18,211 bases of DNA from a bacterium (GCA_029935295.1 JAOZKP010000021.1:1-18211); one strand, 5' to 3'; counted from the first letter of the stretch, positions 8,231-15,791 are shown. Notes: a model not told the origin generated them from the letters alone. Numbers and translations are program-made.

Positions 8231-9463
8231 ATGGTTATCTCACGAATTGAAAATGCGTTAAATGATATTAAAGCCGGGAAGATGGTAATTCTGATTGATG
8301 ATGAAGATCGCGAGAATGAAGGCGATCTGGTGATGGCCGCAGAGAAGGCGACTCCTGAAGCAATTAATTTTATGGCTAAATACGGCCGCGGTCTGATCTG
8401 TCTGTCTCTCACTGAAGAACGTGCTGATTTGCTGAATCTGCCGCCGATGGTCTCCGAAAACACAGCCCAGTTTGAAACTGCTTTTACAGTTTCAATTGAA
8501 GCCCGCCGCGGCGTCACCACCGGAATATCGGCTGCCGACCGCTGCCATACTATTCTCACGGCAATTGATGAACACAACGGTCCCCACGATCTTGCCCGAC
8601 CCGGCCATGTTTTTCCTTTGCGGGCCAGAAAAGGCGGGGTTTTAGTACGTACCGGACAAACTGAAGGCTCGGTCGATTTAGCCCATCTTGCCGGTCTGAA
8701 GCCGGCCGGAGTTATCTGTGAAATAATGAATGATGACGGAACCATGGCGCGCCTGCCGGAATTGAGAATATTTGCCGATAAACACAATCTTTCAATTATT
8801 TCCGTTGCTGATCTGATTGAGTACCGGATGCGCACTGAATCTCTGGTTCGTAAAGCAGTTCGGGCCAAACTGCCGACCCGTTACGGCGAGTTTGAAATTA
8901 TTGTTTACGAAAATCAACTCGACAAGTTTGAACATTTAGCCCTTGTTAAAGGTGATATCTCCAATGATGAGCCGGTTTTAGTGCGGGTCCATTCGGAATG
9001 TTTCACTGGCGACACTTTAGGCTCACTCCGCTGTGACTGTGCCGACCAACTGCACACCGCTATGCAACGCATTGAAAAAGAGGGACGCGGCGCTATTCTT
9101 TACATGCGTCAAGAGGGACGCGGGATTGGCCTGGTAAATAAATTGCGAGCCTACTGTCTCCAGGAACATGGCCGGGATACAGTTGAAGCCAATGAAGAGC
9201 TCGGTTTCAAACCTGACCTACGCAACTATGGCGTTGGCGCCCAGATGCTGGTCGATTTAGGAATCAAAAAAATTCGCCTGCTGACCAACAACCCAACTAA
9301 AATTGTCGGTCTTCAGGGCTACGGTATTGAAATTGTCGAACGGGTCTCACTTGAGTGTACCCCGAACGACACCAACATTGAATACCTGCAAACCAAACGG
9401 GAAAAAATGGGCCATCTCCTTAATCAGGTTCCTGAACATAAAGAAGAGTTACACAAACACTAA
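8231..9463 (+). CDS. ribBA: Bifunctional DHBP synthase / GTP cyclohydrolase II
   Basis: A 410-residue fusion that carries out both entry reactions of riboflavin synthesis. Residues 1-200 are 3,4-dihydroxy-2-butanone-4-phosphate synthase, with the acidic DDEDRENEGD metal/substrate loop at 23-32 and TTGISAADR at 96-104. Residues about 205-400 are GTP cyclohydrolase II. Its zinc ligands are Cys257, Cys268 and Cys270 in HSECFTGDTLGSLRCDC, and YMRQEGRGIGL (291-301) is the catalytic Tyr/Arg segment. Both active sites look intact. Length is typical of bacterial RibBA. The ATG at 8231 follows AGGAAAT. It follows ribE after a 211-bp gap filled mostly by the palindromic element, and precedes ribH by 15 bp. 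Confidence 0.97.
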   Translation: MVISRIENALNDIKAGKMVILIDDEDRENEGDLVMAAEKATPEAINFMAKYGRGLICLSLTEERADLLNLPPMVSENTAQFETAFTVSIEARRGVTTGISAADRCHTILTAIDEHNGPHDLARPGHVFPLRARKGGVLVRTGQTEGSVDLAHLAGLKPAGVICEIMNDDGTMARLPELRIFADKHNLSIISVADLIEYRMRTESLVRKAVRAKLPTRYGEFEIIVYENQLDKFEHLALVKGDISNDEPVLVRVHSECFTGDTLGSLRCDCADQLHTAMQRIEKEGRGAILYMRQEGRGIGLVNKLRAYCLQEHGRDTVEANEELGFKPDLRNYGVGAQMLVDLGIKKIRLLTNNPTKIVGLQGYGIEIVERVSLECTPNDTNIEYLQTKREKMGHLLNQVPEHKEELHKH

Positions 9464-9478
9464 GAAAGGTAAAAAGTT

Positions 9479-9946
9479 ATGATTAAATATTTCGAAGGCA
9501 CACTCAACCAGAGTGGCGGTGCCAAAGTTGCAATTATCAACAGCCGCTTTAATAGTTTTATCTGTGAGCGCCTGCAGGAAGGCGCCATTGATGCCCTGAA
9601 ACGGCACGGTATAGCGGATGAGCAGATTGCTGTCTATAAAGTCCCCGGCGCTTTTGAAATCCCGCTGCTGGCAAAAAAACTCGCTGATTCCAAAAAATAT
9701 GACGGAATAATCTGTCTCGGTGCTGTAATTCGCGGCGATACACCCCATTTTGACTATGTTGCGGCTGAAGTCAGTAAAGGCATTGCCACTGCCAGTATTG
9801 AGAGCGGCGTCCCGATTGCTTTCGGTATTTTGACGACAAATACGATTGAACAGGCAATTGAACGGGCCGGCAGCAAAGCCGGTAATAAGGGCTGGGATGC
9901 GACCGTGACTCTGCTTGAAATGATTGACCTGCTAAGCCAGGTTTAA
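9479..9946 (+). CDS. ribH: 6,7-dimethyl-8-ribityllumazine synthase
   Basis: A 155-residue enzyme that condenses the RibB product with the pyrimidine intermediate to give the lumazine used by RibE. Conserved segments seen are [45 protein letters not shown] (with the catalytic His after Thr-Pro) and [13 protein letters not shown]. Length is standard; the family usually forms pentamers or icosahedral capsids. The ATG at 9479 is preceded by AAAGG. It lies 15 bp after ribBA and 8 bp before nusB, so translation of the three is probably coupled. Confidence 0.97.
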   Translation: MIKYFEGTLNQSGGAKVAIINSRFNSFICERLQEGAIDALKRHGIADEQIAVYKVPGAFEIPLLAKKLADSKKYDGIICLGAVIRGDTPHFDYVAAEVSKGIATASIESGVPIAFGILTTNTIEQAIERAGSKAGNKGWDATVTLLEMIDLLSQV

Positions 9947-9954
9947 ACTAAGAA

Positions 9955-10434
9955 ATGGCCAATAAACGACGCAACGCCCGCGAGGCGGCACTCCAGATTC
10001 TCTATATGCTGGAGCGCGGCCAACCCAAAAAAGAGACTGAGTCGGTTGTCCGCTACTGGGAACATGACTGGGTCGTGGAGAGTGACTGCCACCTCTGCCC
10101 GGAAGATTGCAGCGACCGCGAGAAACCTAAAAGCCGCTTTTCGAAGCCGATCAACCACCAGGCAGAAAGTGCGTTCACGAAACAGCTGGTCGAAGGCGTA
10201 CATAAAAATTCAGAAAAAATTGACCAGGAAATCAGCCAGCACTCACACAACTGGAAACTTAACCGGATGTCATTTATCGACCGCAATATCTTAAGAATTG
10301 CCATCTTCGAAATTATCTTCTGTGACGAAATTCCGCTCAAAGTCTCAATCAACGAAGCCATCGAAATCGCCAAAACCTACGGCGACAAGAACTCCGCCCC
10401 CTTCATCAACGGTATTCTTGACCAGATAAGATAA
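9955..10434 (+). CDS. nusB: Transcription antitermination factor NusB, with a cysteine-bearing insertion
   Basis: A 159-residue NusB, an RNA-binding factor that works with NusE (S10) in rRNA antitermination. The N-terminal helix NKRRNAREAALQILYMLE and the C-terminal core (FIDRNILRIAIFEI, PLKVSINEAIEIAKTYGDKNSAPFINGILD) are canonical. Between them, residues about 35-68 form a hydrophilic insertion relative to the 139-residue E. coli protein. It contains Cys45, Cys48 and Cys52 (C-x2-C-x3-C) and many charged residues. The insertion could be a metal-binding loop or a lineage-specific spacer. The ribH-nusB linkage is common in bacteria. The ATG at 9955 lies 8 bp after the ribH stop, with AAGAAATGG overlapping it, so the ribosome-binding site is weak. 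Confidence 0.95.
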   Translation: MANKRRNAREAALQILYMLERGQPKKETESVVRYWEHDWVVESDCHLCPEDCSDREKPKSRFSKPINHQAESAFTKQLVEGVHKNSEKIDQEISQHSHNWKLNRMSFIDRNILRIAIFEIIFCDEIPLKVSINEAIEIAKTYGDKNSAPFINGILDQIR

Positions 10435-10463
10435 GCCTTTCGTTTATAAAAAATGGTCGCCCA

Positions 10464-10500
10464 CAAAAAAAGCCACTCCCGACTGGGAGTGGCTTTTTTT
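10464..10500. terminator. Bidirectional rho-independent terminator (nusB / metF2)
   Basis: A perfect 10-bp stem AGCCACTCCC (10471-10480) and GGGAGTGGCT (10485-10494) has a GACT loop. It is flanked by a run of A on the left and of T on the right, so it can end transcription in both directions. It lies between the convergent nusB and the long metF gene and is the strongest terminator in the window. Confidence 0.93.
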
Positions 10501-10543
10501 GTTTCATTTTACCGGTCGTGATAACGACTGGTTATTTAAAGAA

Positions 10544-12082
10544 TCAACTCTTTTTTGCAGGCGCCTGGATACCTACTTTTTTGGCGGAGTGGTCGCGGCC
10601 TAAAAAATAATTTGCCCAGGAAGAGGTGTGGAAGAAATCCCAATTTGGCGGCGGCACCAAATTGTCTTCAATTTTGCCCTCTTCACCATAATTTTTCAGG
10701 CGGTCGTAGGCCTGAACCCAGACACACTTTTTCTCGTTCGGGTAGACCTCGCACCAACCCTCATAACTACCACCGCATGGACCGTTGCGCTGATTTTTCG
10801 GACATTGCGACATGGGACAGATATAAGCCACATCCGCCAAGGCACAATCTCCACAGTCCATACATTCAAAAAGGGCGACTTTGGAAAGGTGCTCAACCAG
10901 ACGAAAAAAACCACTTTCAGCACTCTTATCCACCAGTTTTTGGGTTACTTTGAACATCAAACCTCGCGGTTCAAAACAGCTATTATGCACCAATCGAGAA
11001 AATTTATAACTGAAAGGTACTTCAGGACGAGCTGTACGCGGAGCTTGACTTTCATTGTTAAGCAACCCATCCGATGCCCTCTTGAAATAGTAAAATCCGG
11101 CTTTCTGGGGAAAATCAAACTCACTCATAACATCCTGCCATCCCGATACCAACTCCTCACCCTGTTCGATTATCTGAACGACATCATCAAAACTAACCCC
11201 AAGACCACTAATATGAACCCCATCATAGCCCATACCTTTCATAAAGGCATACATCTTGGAACTTCTCAATAAACGCGCAGCCTTACCCTTATCCTCCGCC
11301 TTGCGCTCACCATCAAGAATTTCGACAAGCTTGTCAGTTACAACACAACCCGGTACCATATTACGACTCATCGCCCGCCCTGCACCAAAGGGCAAAACAT
11401 AGATGTTACCAATAAAAGGCACATCATAGCCCGCTTGCTTTTTCAACTGAACAAGTTCGTGAAATTTGCGGGCATCATAGCCTGTCTGGGTAATAATAAA
11501 CTTGGCCCCAGCAGCAATCTTCTTCTTTAATTTATAGTACTGCAGCATCTGCTCCGATTCGAGTTTTTTAAATGGTGAAGCCACCGCACCCGGAAAAAAA
11601 TTGGTAGTCTTGAGTTTAATCAACCCCTTCATACCCGGATACTCAAGCCCATCATTCATAGCACTAATCAACTGCAGCACATGTATAGGATCGAGGTCAT
11701 AAACCGGACGCGAACGCCCCTGAAAACCACTCGCCGGATAATCTCCACTCATAACCAGAAGATTAGCAACCCCGCTGCGCTCAAGTCCATACAACAAATT
11801 CTCAAGCTGATTCCGGCTTTTATCTTTACAGGTAAAATAAGCCATTGGTTCGATTCCCAGCTTTTTAACCTCAGCCCCCATAATCTCCGATGAAATAGAG
11901 GGATTACCACCCGGATTGTCTGTGATGGTCAAGGCATCTATCTTACCATAAGCAACCGCCTGTTCGACCTTGCTGATAAAATTTTCCTGAGCTTTTTCAA
12001 AAGAACCCCGACCTGGAACCACTTCCCATTCAACTGAAAAATGGTCTTTATTGAGTAATGCCTCGCGATAATGATTATCCAT
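10544..12082 (-). CDS. Methylene-THF reductase with fused MetV-like C-terminal domain
   Basis: A 512-residue two-domain protein. Residues about 13-310 are a MetF TIM barrel. SVEWEVVPGRG holds Glu20 at the place of the E. coli catalytic Glu28, ITDNPGGNP follows, MSGDYP holds Asp114 (Asp120 in E. coli), and FIITQTGYD holds Gln199 (Gln183). Residues about 380-485 match the MetV-type domain (MTHFR C-terminal, Cys-rich), with Cys407, 410, 413, 422, 427, 436, 444 and 453, including CPMSQCPKNQRNGPCGG. It interconverts methylene-THF and methyl-THF; the Cys-rich part may bind zinc or an Fe-S cluster and pass electrons. The ATG at 12082 is preferred because GGAG lies 8 bases before it; an upstream in-frame TTG overlaps a terminator T-run. 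It is last in the minus-strand group. Confidence 0.85.
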   Translation of the reverse strand: MDNHYREALLNKDHFSVEWEVVPGRGSFEKAQENFISKVEQAVAYGKIDALTITDNPGGNPSISSEIMGAEVKKLGIEPMAYFTCKDKSRNQLENLLYGLERSGVANLLVMSGDYPASGFQGRSRPVYDLDPIHVLQLISAMNDGLEYPGMKGLIKLKTTNFFPGAVASPFKKLESEQMLQYYKLKKKIAAGAKFIITQTGYDARKFHELVQLKKQAGYDVPFIGNIYVLPFGAGRAMSRNMVPGCVVTDKLVEILDGERKAEDKGKAARLLRSSKMYAFMKGMGYDGVHISGLGVSFDDVVQIIEQGEELVSGWQDVMSEFDFPQKAGFYYFKRASDGLLNNESQAPRTARPEVPFSYKFSRLVHNSCFEPRGLMFKVTQKLVDKSAESGFFRLVEHLSKVALFECMDCGDCALADVAYICPMSQCPKNQRNGPCGGSYEGWCEVYPNEKKCVWVQAYDRLKNYGEEGKIEDNLVPPPNWDFFHTSSWANYFLGRDHSAKKVGIQAPAKKS

Positions 12083-12113
12083 TGCTGACTCCTGACCCGG
12101 CATTGCCGGTACC

Positions 12114-12162
12114 AAAAAAAACTCCGGGAGACCACTGAAAATCTCAACAGAGGCGCACCCGG
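12114..12162 (-). terminator. Terminator or attenuator in the metF2 leader
   Basis: On the minus strand CTCCGGG (12162-12156) and CCCGGAG (12128-12122) pair around a 27-base loop and are followed at once by eight T (12121-12114). This is rho-independent in form, with an unusually large loop. It lies after metV and only about 30 bases before the metF2 start codon, so it either ends the metV transcript or acts as an attenuator of metF2. Confidence 0.6.
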
Positions 12163-12193
12163 AGCAATTATAATAGACCCTTCACATAACCGA

Positions 12194-12856
12194 TTATTCA
12201 GCGTAACGAGCTTTATAGTCTTCCTGAATCAAAGATCTGCGCGTCTGATTCTGCCACAAGCGTATCGGTTTAACATCCAAAATATTACTGACACGACCTT
12301 GTTCTTTCAAACGATTGTAGATATCAGTCCAAGCACAAGGAGTGTTTTTATCAACCTCACAGGTACCATCAATCCGGGTACCACCACACGGACCATTAAA
12401 AATCCCTTTTGCACATCGGGTCACCGGGCAAATACCTGCAGTTTCACCCAAAACACACTCACCACAGGTGCGACAATTCTCCTCAAACCAACCAACATTG
12501 CGATCAACCCCGCAAAAAACCGTATTCAAGGCCGGGAAAACTGGAATGGAGGTGTAACGTTCAGCCACAAACTGCACCCCGGCACCACATGCCATGGATA
12601 AAATGGCATCGTATTGAGAAGCTTTTTCATCCAGATCGGCAAAGAAATCGTAGTTACATTGACGCTCAATTACATAACCGTCAATTTTAAGCGCCGGAAT
12701 CTCTTTGGTTAGCTCTGCATTCAATTTATTAACCTCTTTCTGACCACCAGCTAAACAAATTGAGGTACAGCCACCACACCCGACATTCAAAACATTATTA
12801 TAACTCTTGAGCATTTCCTTAATTTCTTCAAAGGGTTTTCTTTCGGCTATAATCAT
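12194..12856 (-). CDS. metV: MetV-like Cys-rich methylene-THF reductase partner protein
   Basis: A 220-residue soluble protein of the MetV family, the partner of MetF in acetogens and related anaerobes. The N-terminal half has VGCGGCTSICLAGG (Cys27, 30, 34) and further Cys67, Cys90 and Cys115. The C-terminal half has the Cys-rich domain CRTCGECVLGETAGICPVTRC (128-148), NGPCGG (154-159), then Cys166 and Cys174. The same domain is fused to the neighbouring MetF at 10544-12082. In Moorella, MetV accompanies MetF in a larger electron-transferring complex, so a role in feeding or draining electrons of MetF is likely. The ATG at 12856 has CGGAGAG upstream. It sits 37 bp after the cytochrome c gene, which ties the C1 enzymes to the redox genes. 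Confidence 0.85.
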   Translation of the reverse strand: MIIAERKPFEEIKEMLKSYNNVLNVGCGGCTSICLAGGQKEVNKLNAELTKEIPALKIDGYVIERQCNYDFFADLDEKASQYDAILSMACGAGVQFVAERYTSIPVFPALNTVFCGVDRNVGWFEENCRTCGECVLGETAGICPVTRCAKGIFNGPCGGTRIDGTCEVDKNTPCAWTDIYNRLKEQGRVSNILDVKPIRLWQNQTRRSLIQEDYKARYAE

Positions 12857-12893
12857 TTCACTCTCCGCAATTGATGTATAAAAGTTTTCTTAA

Positions 12894-13295
12894 CTATTTA
12901 ATAACATGACAGCCACCACAAATCCGTGGGCCGGTTTCTTTACCTTTTTTAGCTAACTTAGTATGGCAACCAGTACATTTCAAGTGGTAAGCAGCTCGCA
13001 ATTGTGTCTTGGCATCCCAAGTATGGCAGAAGGCACAACGAATTTCGGCATTACCTTCCTCCAAAGTATCCTCATCGAGAACATTTTCCCCTTTTTTATA
13101 GCTATGATGACAGTCGAGACACTCAAGACTATCCATATGTTTTTCGTGCGGAAAATTTACCGGAGAACGCTTTAATTGCTTAAAAGCTTTGCTGTTATTA
13201 ATAACAAAACTTTCCGGCTGCGCCCAACTTGCAGTCACCCAGACAGTTGCCAACATTAATCCCAAAAACAGTAATATCAAACTCTTTTTTCTCAT
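12894..13295 (-). CDS. Periplasmic tetraheme cytochrome c3 family protein
   Basis: A 133-residue exported cytochrome. MRKK, a hydrophobic stretch to about residue 20 and ASWA at 22-25 make a cleavable signal peptide. Four CxxCH haem-attachment sites are seen: Cys59-His63, Cys87-His91, Cys107-His111 and Cys126-His130. Candidate distal ligands are His50 and His53 in FPHEKH, His64 directly after the first motif, and His104 in YHLKC. This pattern is that of class III cytochromes c (c3, TmcA-like). It would sit in the periplasm and exchange electrons with the membrane cytochrome b encoded two genes upstream and with hydrogenases or formate dehydrogenases. The ATG at 13295 has AAAGGAGA upstream, 20 bp after the Fe-S gene. 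Confidence 0.92.
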   Translation of the reverse strand: MRKKSLILLFLGLMLATVWVTASWAQPESFVINNSKAFKQLKRSPVNFPHEKHMDSLECLDCHHSYKKGENVLDEDTLEEGNAEIRCAFCHTWDAKTQLRAAYHLKCTGCHTKLAKKGKETGPRICGGCHVIK

Positions 13296-13315
13296 TGAAG
13301 CTTTCTCCTTTGACG

Positions 13316-13711
13316 TTATAACCAGCTTTCACCCTCATCAAGTTCAGGAAAAACACCTTGGGATCGACAGATACTTCTCGTGAAATCTATCATCCTTGGA
13401 ATATCAATCCCAATCGGGCAGTAACAACGATGGCAAAGGACACAGTTGTTCCATACCATTCCCTTGATCCCTTCCAGAAATTCACGATCGACGTTACCCT
13501 TTTTCTTGTAAAGTTTACCAAGAGAATTAATGACCTTATAAGAAGGCATATATTCAGGATCTCCATCATGCGACATATACAAAAAACAACTTTCAGCGCA
13601 GAGACTACAGTGCAGACAATAATTTAATATGTGCTTCATCTCCGGAGCCTTTTTTGCGAGCATCCCGGAAATTTCAGCTCTGTCCACCGCTTTATTATCT
13701 TGATCGGACAT
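13316..13711 (-). CDS. Small iron-sulfur protein (HdrC/TmcB-like ferredoxin domain)
   Basis: A 131-residue cytoplasmic protein with two Cys clusters in an HdrC-like arrangement. YCLHCSLCAESC holds Cys32, 35, 38 and 42 (C-x2-C-x2-C-x3-C, a normal [4Fe-4S] site). NCVLCHRCYCPIGIDIP holds Cys90, 93, 96 and 98, with only one residue between the third and fourth Cys; Cys115 is a possible alternative ligand. It lacks the CCG domains of HdrD, DsrK and full-length TmcB, so it is an electron relay rather than a disulfide reductase. No signal peptide or membrane segment is present. It lies between the cytochrome b and the cytochrome c genes with short gaps (37 and 20 bp) and good ribosome-binding sites, so it belongs to the same operon. 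Confidence 0.85.
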   Translation of the reverse strand: MSDQDNKAVDRAEISGMLAKKAPEMKHILNYCLHCSLCAESCFLYMSHDGDPEYMPSYKVINSLGKLYKKKGNVDREFLEGIKGMVWNNCVLCHRCYCPIGIDIPRMIDFTRSICRSQGVFPELDEGESWL

Positions 13712-13748
13712 TGACCTTCTCCATTTTTATCTTTTATTACAAAACTTT

Positions 13749-14423
13749 TTATTTGGCTTGATTATAAGACCAAACTCTGCTTCCAGCTCCCAAACAATGC
13801 TCATAATTCATCTGATATCTATAGAGGAAAAAGAGCAGACCATGTTTGAGTTTAGTAAATGGAATTACTATTAACATCAATTCACCAAGCAAAATATGAA
13901 AAATGAGAAAAGTTTCGTAATTCAACAATTGGTGAGTAGCTATATAACCGGTAACAAAAGGAGCAACGACAACAGCGACAATAAAATAGTCATAAAATGT
14001 CGTAATAGCTCGCACTCGACGTACAAGAAGTCGTCTGAGAATAAAGAAAAACCCACCGGCGATAACTACCAAAGTCAAGACATCGGCCACCATTTCGGGA
14101 AAAACAAAAAGACTGAAACCAAACGACTCTTCAAACAGCACATTATGCCCTAAAACAAATATCGGTAACATAATCAGAAAAACGTGAAAAATCGTAGTCA
14201 CTACAGTAATTACCGGATGTATCCCAAAAAAACTGTTGCTGATATCTGCCAAACTAAGTGGTCGCGGAAAATCCCCGCCGCCCAGCAAAGCAGCGGGAGG
14301 CAAAACCACCTCCCTTACTCTCGTGGATGATAGAAATTGCTGTGCCTGGTAAACCATCCCCAGAACAAAGACAATTAACGAAACCCACACCAGCGGCCCT
14401 CTAACAAGACCGTAAATATCCAT
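13749..14423 (-). CDS. Membrane cytochrome b, NarI/DsrM/TmcC-like
   Basis: A 224-residue membrane protein with five hydrophobic helices at roughly 11-30, 70-92, 110-130, 145-162 and 172-192. Histidines fit b-haem ligation as in the nitrate reductase gamma fold: His69, His80 and His93 around the second helix, and His164, His176 and His194 around the last two. The end of the fifth helix, FHILLGELMLIVIPFTKLKH, is characteristic of NarI, DsrM and TmcC relatives. Such subunits exchange electrons between the quinone pool or periplasmic cytochromes and a cytoplasmic Fe-S partner. The start at 14423 has a strong AGGAGG. The genes that follow (Fe-S protein, cytochrome c) make a minimal Tmc-like module, here placed among methylene-THF reductase genes. 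The exact subfamily is uncertain. Confidence 0.85.
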   Translation of the reverse strand: MDIYGLVRGPLVWVSLIVFVLGMVYQAQQFLSSTRVREVVLPPAALLGGGDFPRPLSLADISNSFFGIHPVITVVTTIFHVFLIMLPIFVLGHNVLFEESFGFSLFVFPEMVADVLTLVVIAGGFFFILRRLLVRRVRAITTFYDYFIVAVVVAPFVTGYIATHQLLNYETFLIFHILLGELMLIVIPFTKLKHGLLFFLYRYQMNYEHCLGAGSRVWSYNQAK

Positions 14424-14551
14424 TGATACCTCCTGATTTATGATACAGAGACAGAGCTTTCAAGCTACCCCCGAAAATAGAGAGTGGCTACTTAATTCAA
14501 AGAAGTGCAGCTAACACAGACTAAAGTCCGCAAGCAAGTAACCTTAAATAC

Positions 14552-14590
14552 CAGGTAATTTTTTTGTTATAAATTCAAGAAAATTACCTG
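14552..14590 (-). terminator. Hairpin after metF1
   Basis: An 11-bp inverted repeat CAGGTAATTTT (14552-14562) and AAAATTACCTG (14580-14590) lies just downstream of the metF1 stop on the minus strand, in the 174-bp gap before the cytochrome b gene. There is no long T-run after it. It could be a weak terminator or a processing and stability element that separates metF1 from the redox genes. Confidence 0.5.
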
Positions 14591-14597
14591 CAAGTCA

Positions 14598-15521
14598 CTA
14601 AACCACGGGTCGTGGTAACATCTTAGCCCGCTCAGCAATTTCAGGAACTTTATGCTCCCACTCAATAGGCATCAAATGAACCCCGGCGACACCCTTGGTT
14701 TCCTTAAACTCGGCTATCTGTTCACAAGCTATCTTGATCCCTTCATCCGCAGCCTTCTTTTTATCAACCCCCTGCAAGCGTTTGATAATCCAATCCGGCA
14801 CATCCATTCCGGGAACGTTATTTTTCATATATTTGGCCATACCAACACTCTTCATGGGTGTAACTCCAGCCAAAATATAAACTTTTTCCGTCAACCCCAT
14901 ATCATTTGCCTGATGTATCCATTCGCGCATCCTTTCCATATTGAAGATACACTGAGTCTGAATAAAATCAGCCCCGGCCGCCACCTTTTTGGCAAGACGG
15001 TGAACCCGCCATTCAAACGGTTGGCCAAAAGGATTAGCTGCAGCCCCAATAAACATCTCCGGGGCTTCATCAAGTTTATCGCCACCAAGAAAAGTTTTTT
15101 CATCGCGCATTTTTTTTACCATGCCGATAAGCTGCACGGAATCGATATCATAAACACCCTTGGAATTGGGATGGTCACCAAACTGCTGATGATCCCCGGA
15201 AAGACAGAGCATATTCCGAATACCATGAGCATAAGCTCCCAAAACATCACTCTGCATGGCAATTCGATTACGATCCCGGCAAACCATCTGATAATTGGGC
15301 TCAACTCCCTCCTGCAAAAGAATCATTGAACCAGCCCAACTTGACATCCTGACCATAGCGGTCTGATTGTCGGTCATGTTAGCCATATCAACATTTCCCT
15401 TAAGGAAAGCTGCCTTTTTTCGAATCACTTCAACGTTTGCGCCACGAGGAGGACCAACCTCACCCGTAAAGGCAAAATGTCCCGCGGTTAACACCTTCTC
15501 CAGATTGCTTCCAGATTTCAT
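14598..15521 (-). CDS. metF: Methylene-THF reductase (MetF-like), short form
   Basis: A 307-residue single-domain MetF barrel. GEVGPPRG carries Glu21 at the position of the catalytic acid. CRDRNR (81-86), SGDHQQFGDHP with Asp110, GVYDIDSVQL (122-131), AANPFG and AAGADFIQTQCIFN with Gln190 match the flavin- and folate-binding positions of MetF. No Cys-rich C-terminal domain is present, so it would need MetV or another partner for electron transfer, as in acetogens. It catalyses the methylene-THF/methyl-THF interconversion of the methyl branch and of methionine synthesis. The ATG at 15521 is chosen because GAGG lies 9 bases before it; an in-frame TTG two codons earlier is too close. It leads the minus-strand group, upstream of the membrane cytochrome genes. 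Confidence 0.88.
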   Translation of the reverse strand: MKSGSNLEKVLTAGHFAFTGEVGPPRGANVEVIRKKAAFLKGNVDMANMTDNQTAMVRMSSWAGSMILLQEGVEPNYQMVCRDRNRIAMQSDVLGAYAHGIRNMLCLSGDHQQFGDHPNSKGVYDIDSVQLIGMVKKMRDEKTFLGGDKLDEAPEMFIGAAANPFGQPFEWRVHRLAKKVAAGADFIQTQCIFNMERMREWIHQANDMGLTEKVYILAGVTPMKSVGMAKYMKNNVPGMDVPDWIIKRLQGVDKKKAADEGIKIACEQIAEFKETKGVAGVHLMPIEWEHKVPEIAERAKMLPRPVV

Positions 15522-15614
15522 CTGCAATATCCTCGTCCTTTAAAGATTGTAAGAAACAACAAAAAAATTCTCACCAAAAATATCATTAAAATTAAATCGT
15601 ACTAAAGCAGGTGC

Positions 15615-15643
15615 TAATTAAACCCAGAACAGTGAAGTGTCAA
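15615..15643 (-). promoter_or_regulatory. Putative sigma-70 promoter for metF1
   Basis: On the minus strand a perfect TTGACA (15643-15638) is followed by 17 bp and TAATTA (15620-15615). It would give a leader of about 85 bases before metF1. The -35 is exact and the -10 only fair. Confidence 0.45.
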
Positions 15644-15712
15644 GTATTTTTTATTTTGTATCCAACCAAATCATAACTCACCTTTTTTTGAAAGCAATAT
15701 TGTGATTTTTAC

Positions 15713-15741
15713 TTGACTAACTCACCATTTTAAGTCATAGA
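15713..15741 (+). promoter_or_regulatory. Possible promoter for metF3
   Basis: TTGACT at 15713-15718, a 17-bp spacer and CATAGA at 15736-15741. The -10 is poor, so this is a weak or activator-dependent candidate. The inverted repeat at 15756-15791 lies just downstream. Confidence 0.3.
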
Positions 15742-15755
15742 GCGCTCAATGAGCC

Positions 15756-15791
15756 GTCACCATCAGTAATGAGCACTTTCTGAATGGTGAC
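15756..15791 (+). promoter_or_regulatory. Inverted repeat in metF3 leader (operator or hairpin)
   Basis: GTCACCAT (15756-15763) is repeated inverted as ATGGTGAC (15784-15791). With one bulged base the pairing extends inward through CAG/CTG to 11 bp. It lies 37 bases before the metF3 ATG and downstream of the possible promoter. It could be an RNA hairpin or a binding site for a dimeric regulator. Confidence 0.45.

Noticed and set aside
8197..8868. A 223-codon minus-strand frame
   Set aside because: It is a shadow of ribBA; Arg/Ser-rich composition is typical of an antisense frame.
10628..11272. A 214-codon plus-strand frame
   Set aside because: It lies antisense inside the MetF-MetV fusion gene, which has clear motifs; the plus-strand product has none.
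12083..12115. Upstream in-frame TTG start for metF2
   Set aside because: It overlaps the T-run of the terminator-like hairpin and has no Shine-Dalgarno; the ATG at 12082 has GGAG at good spacing.
14652..15329. A 225-codon plus-strand frame
   Set aside because: It is antisense to metF1, whose conserved motifs settle the coding strand.
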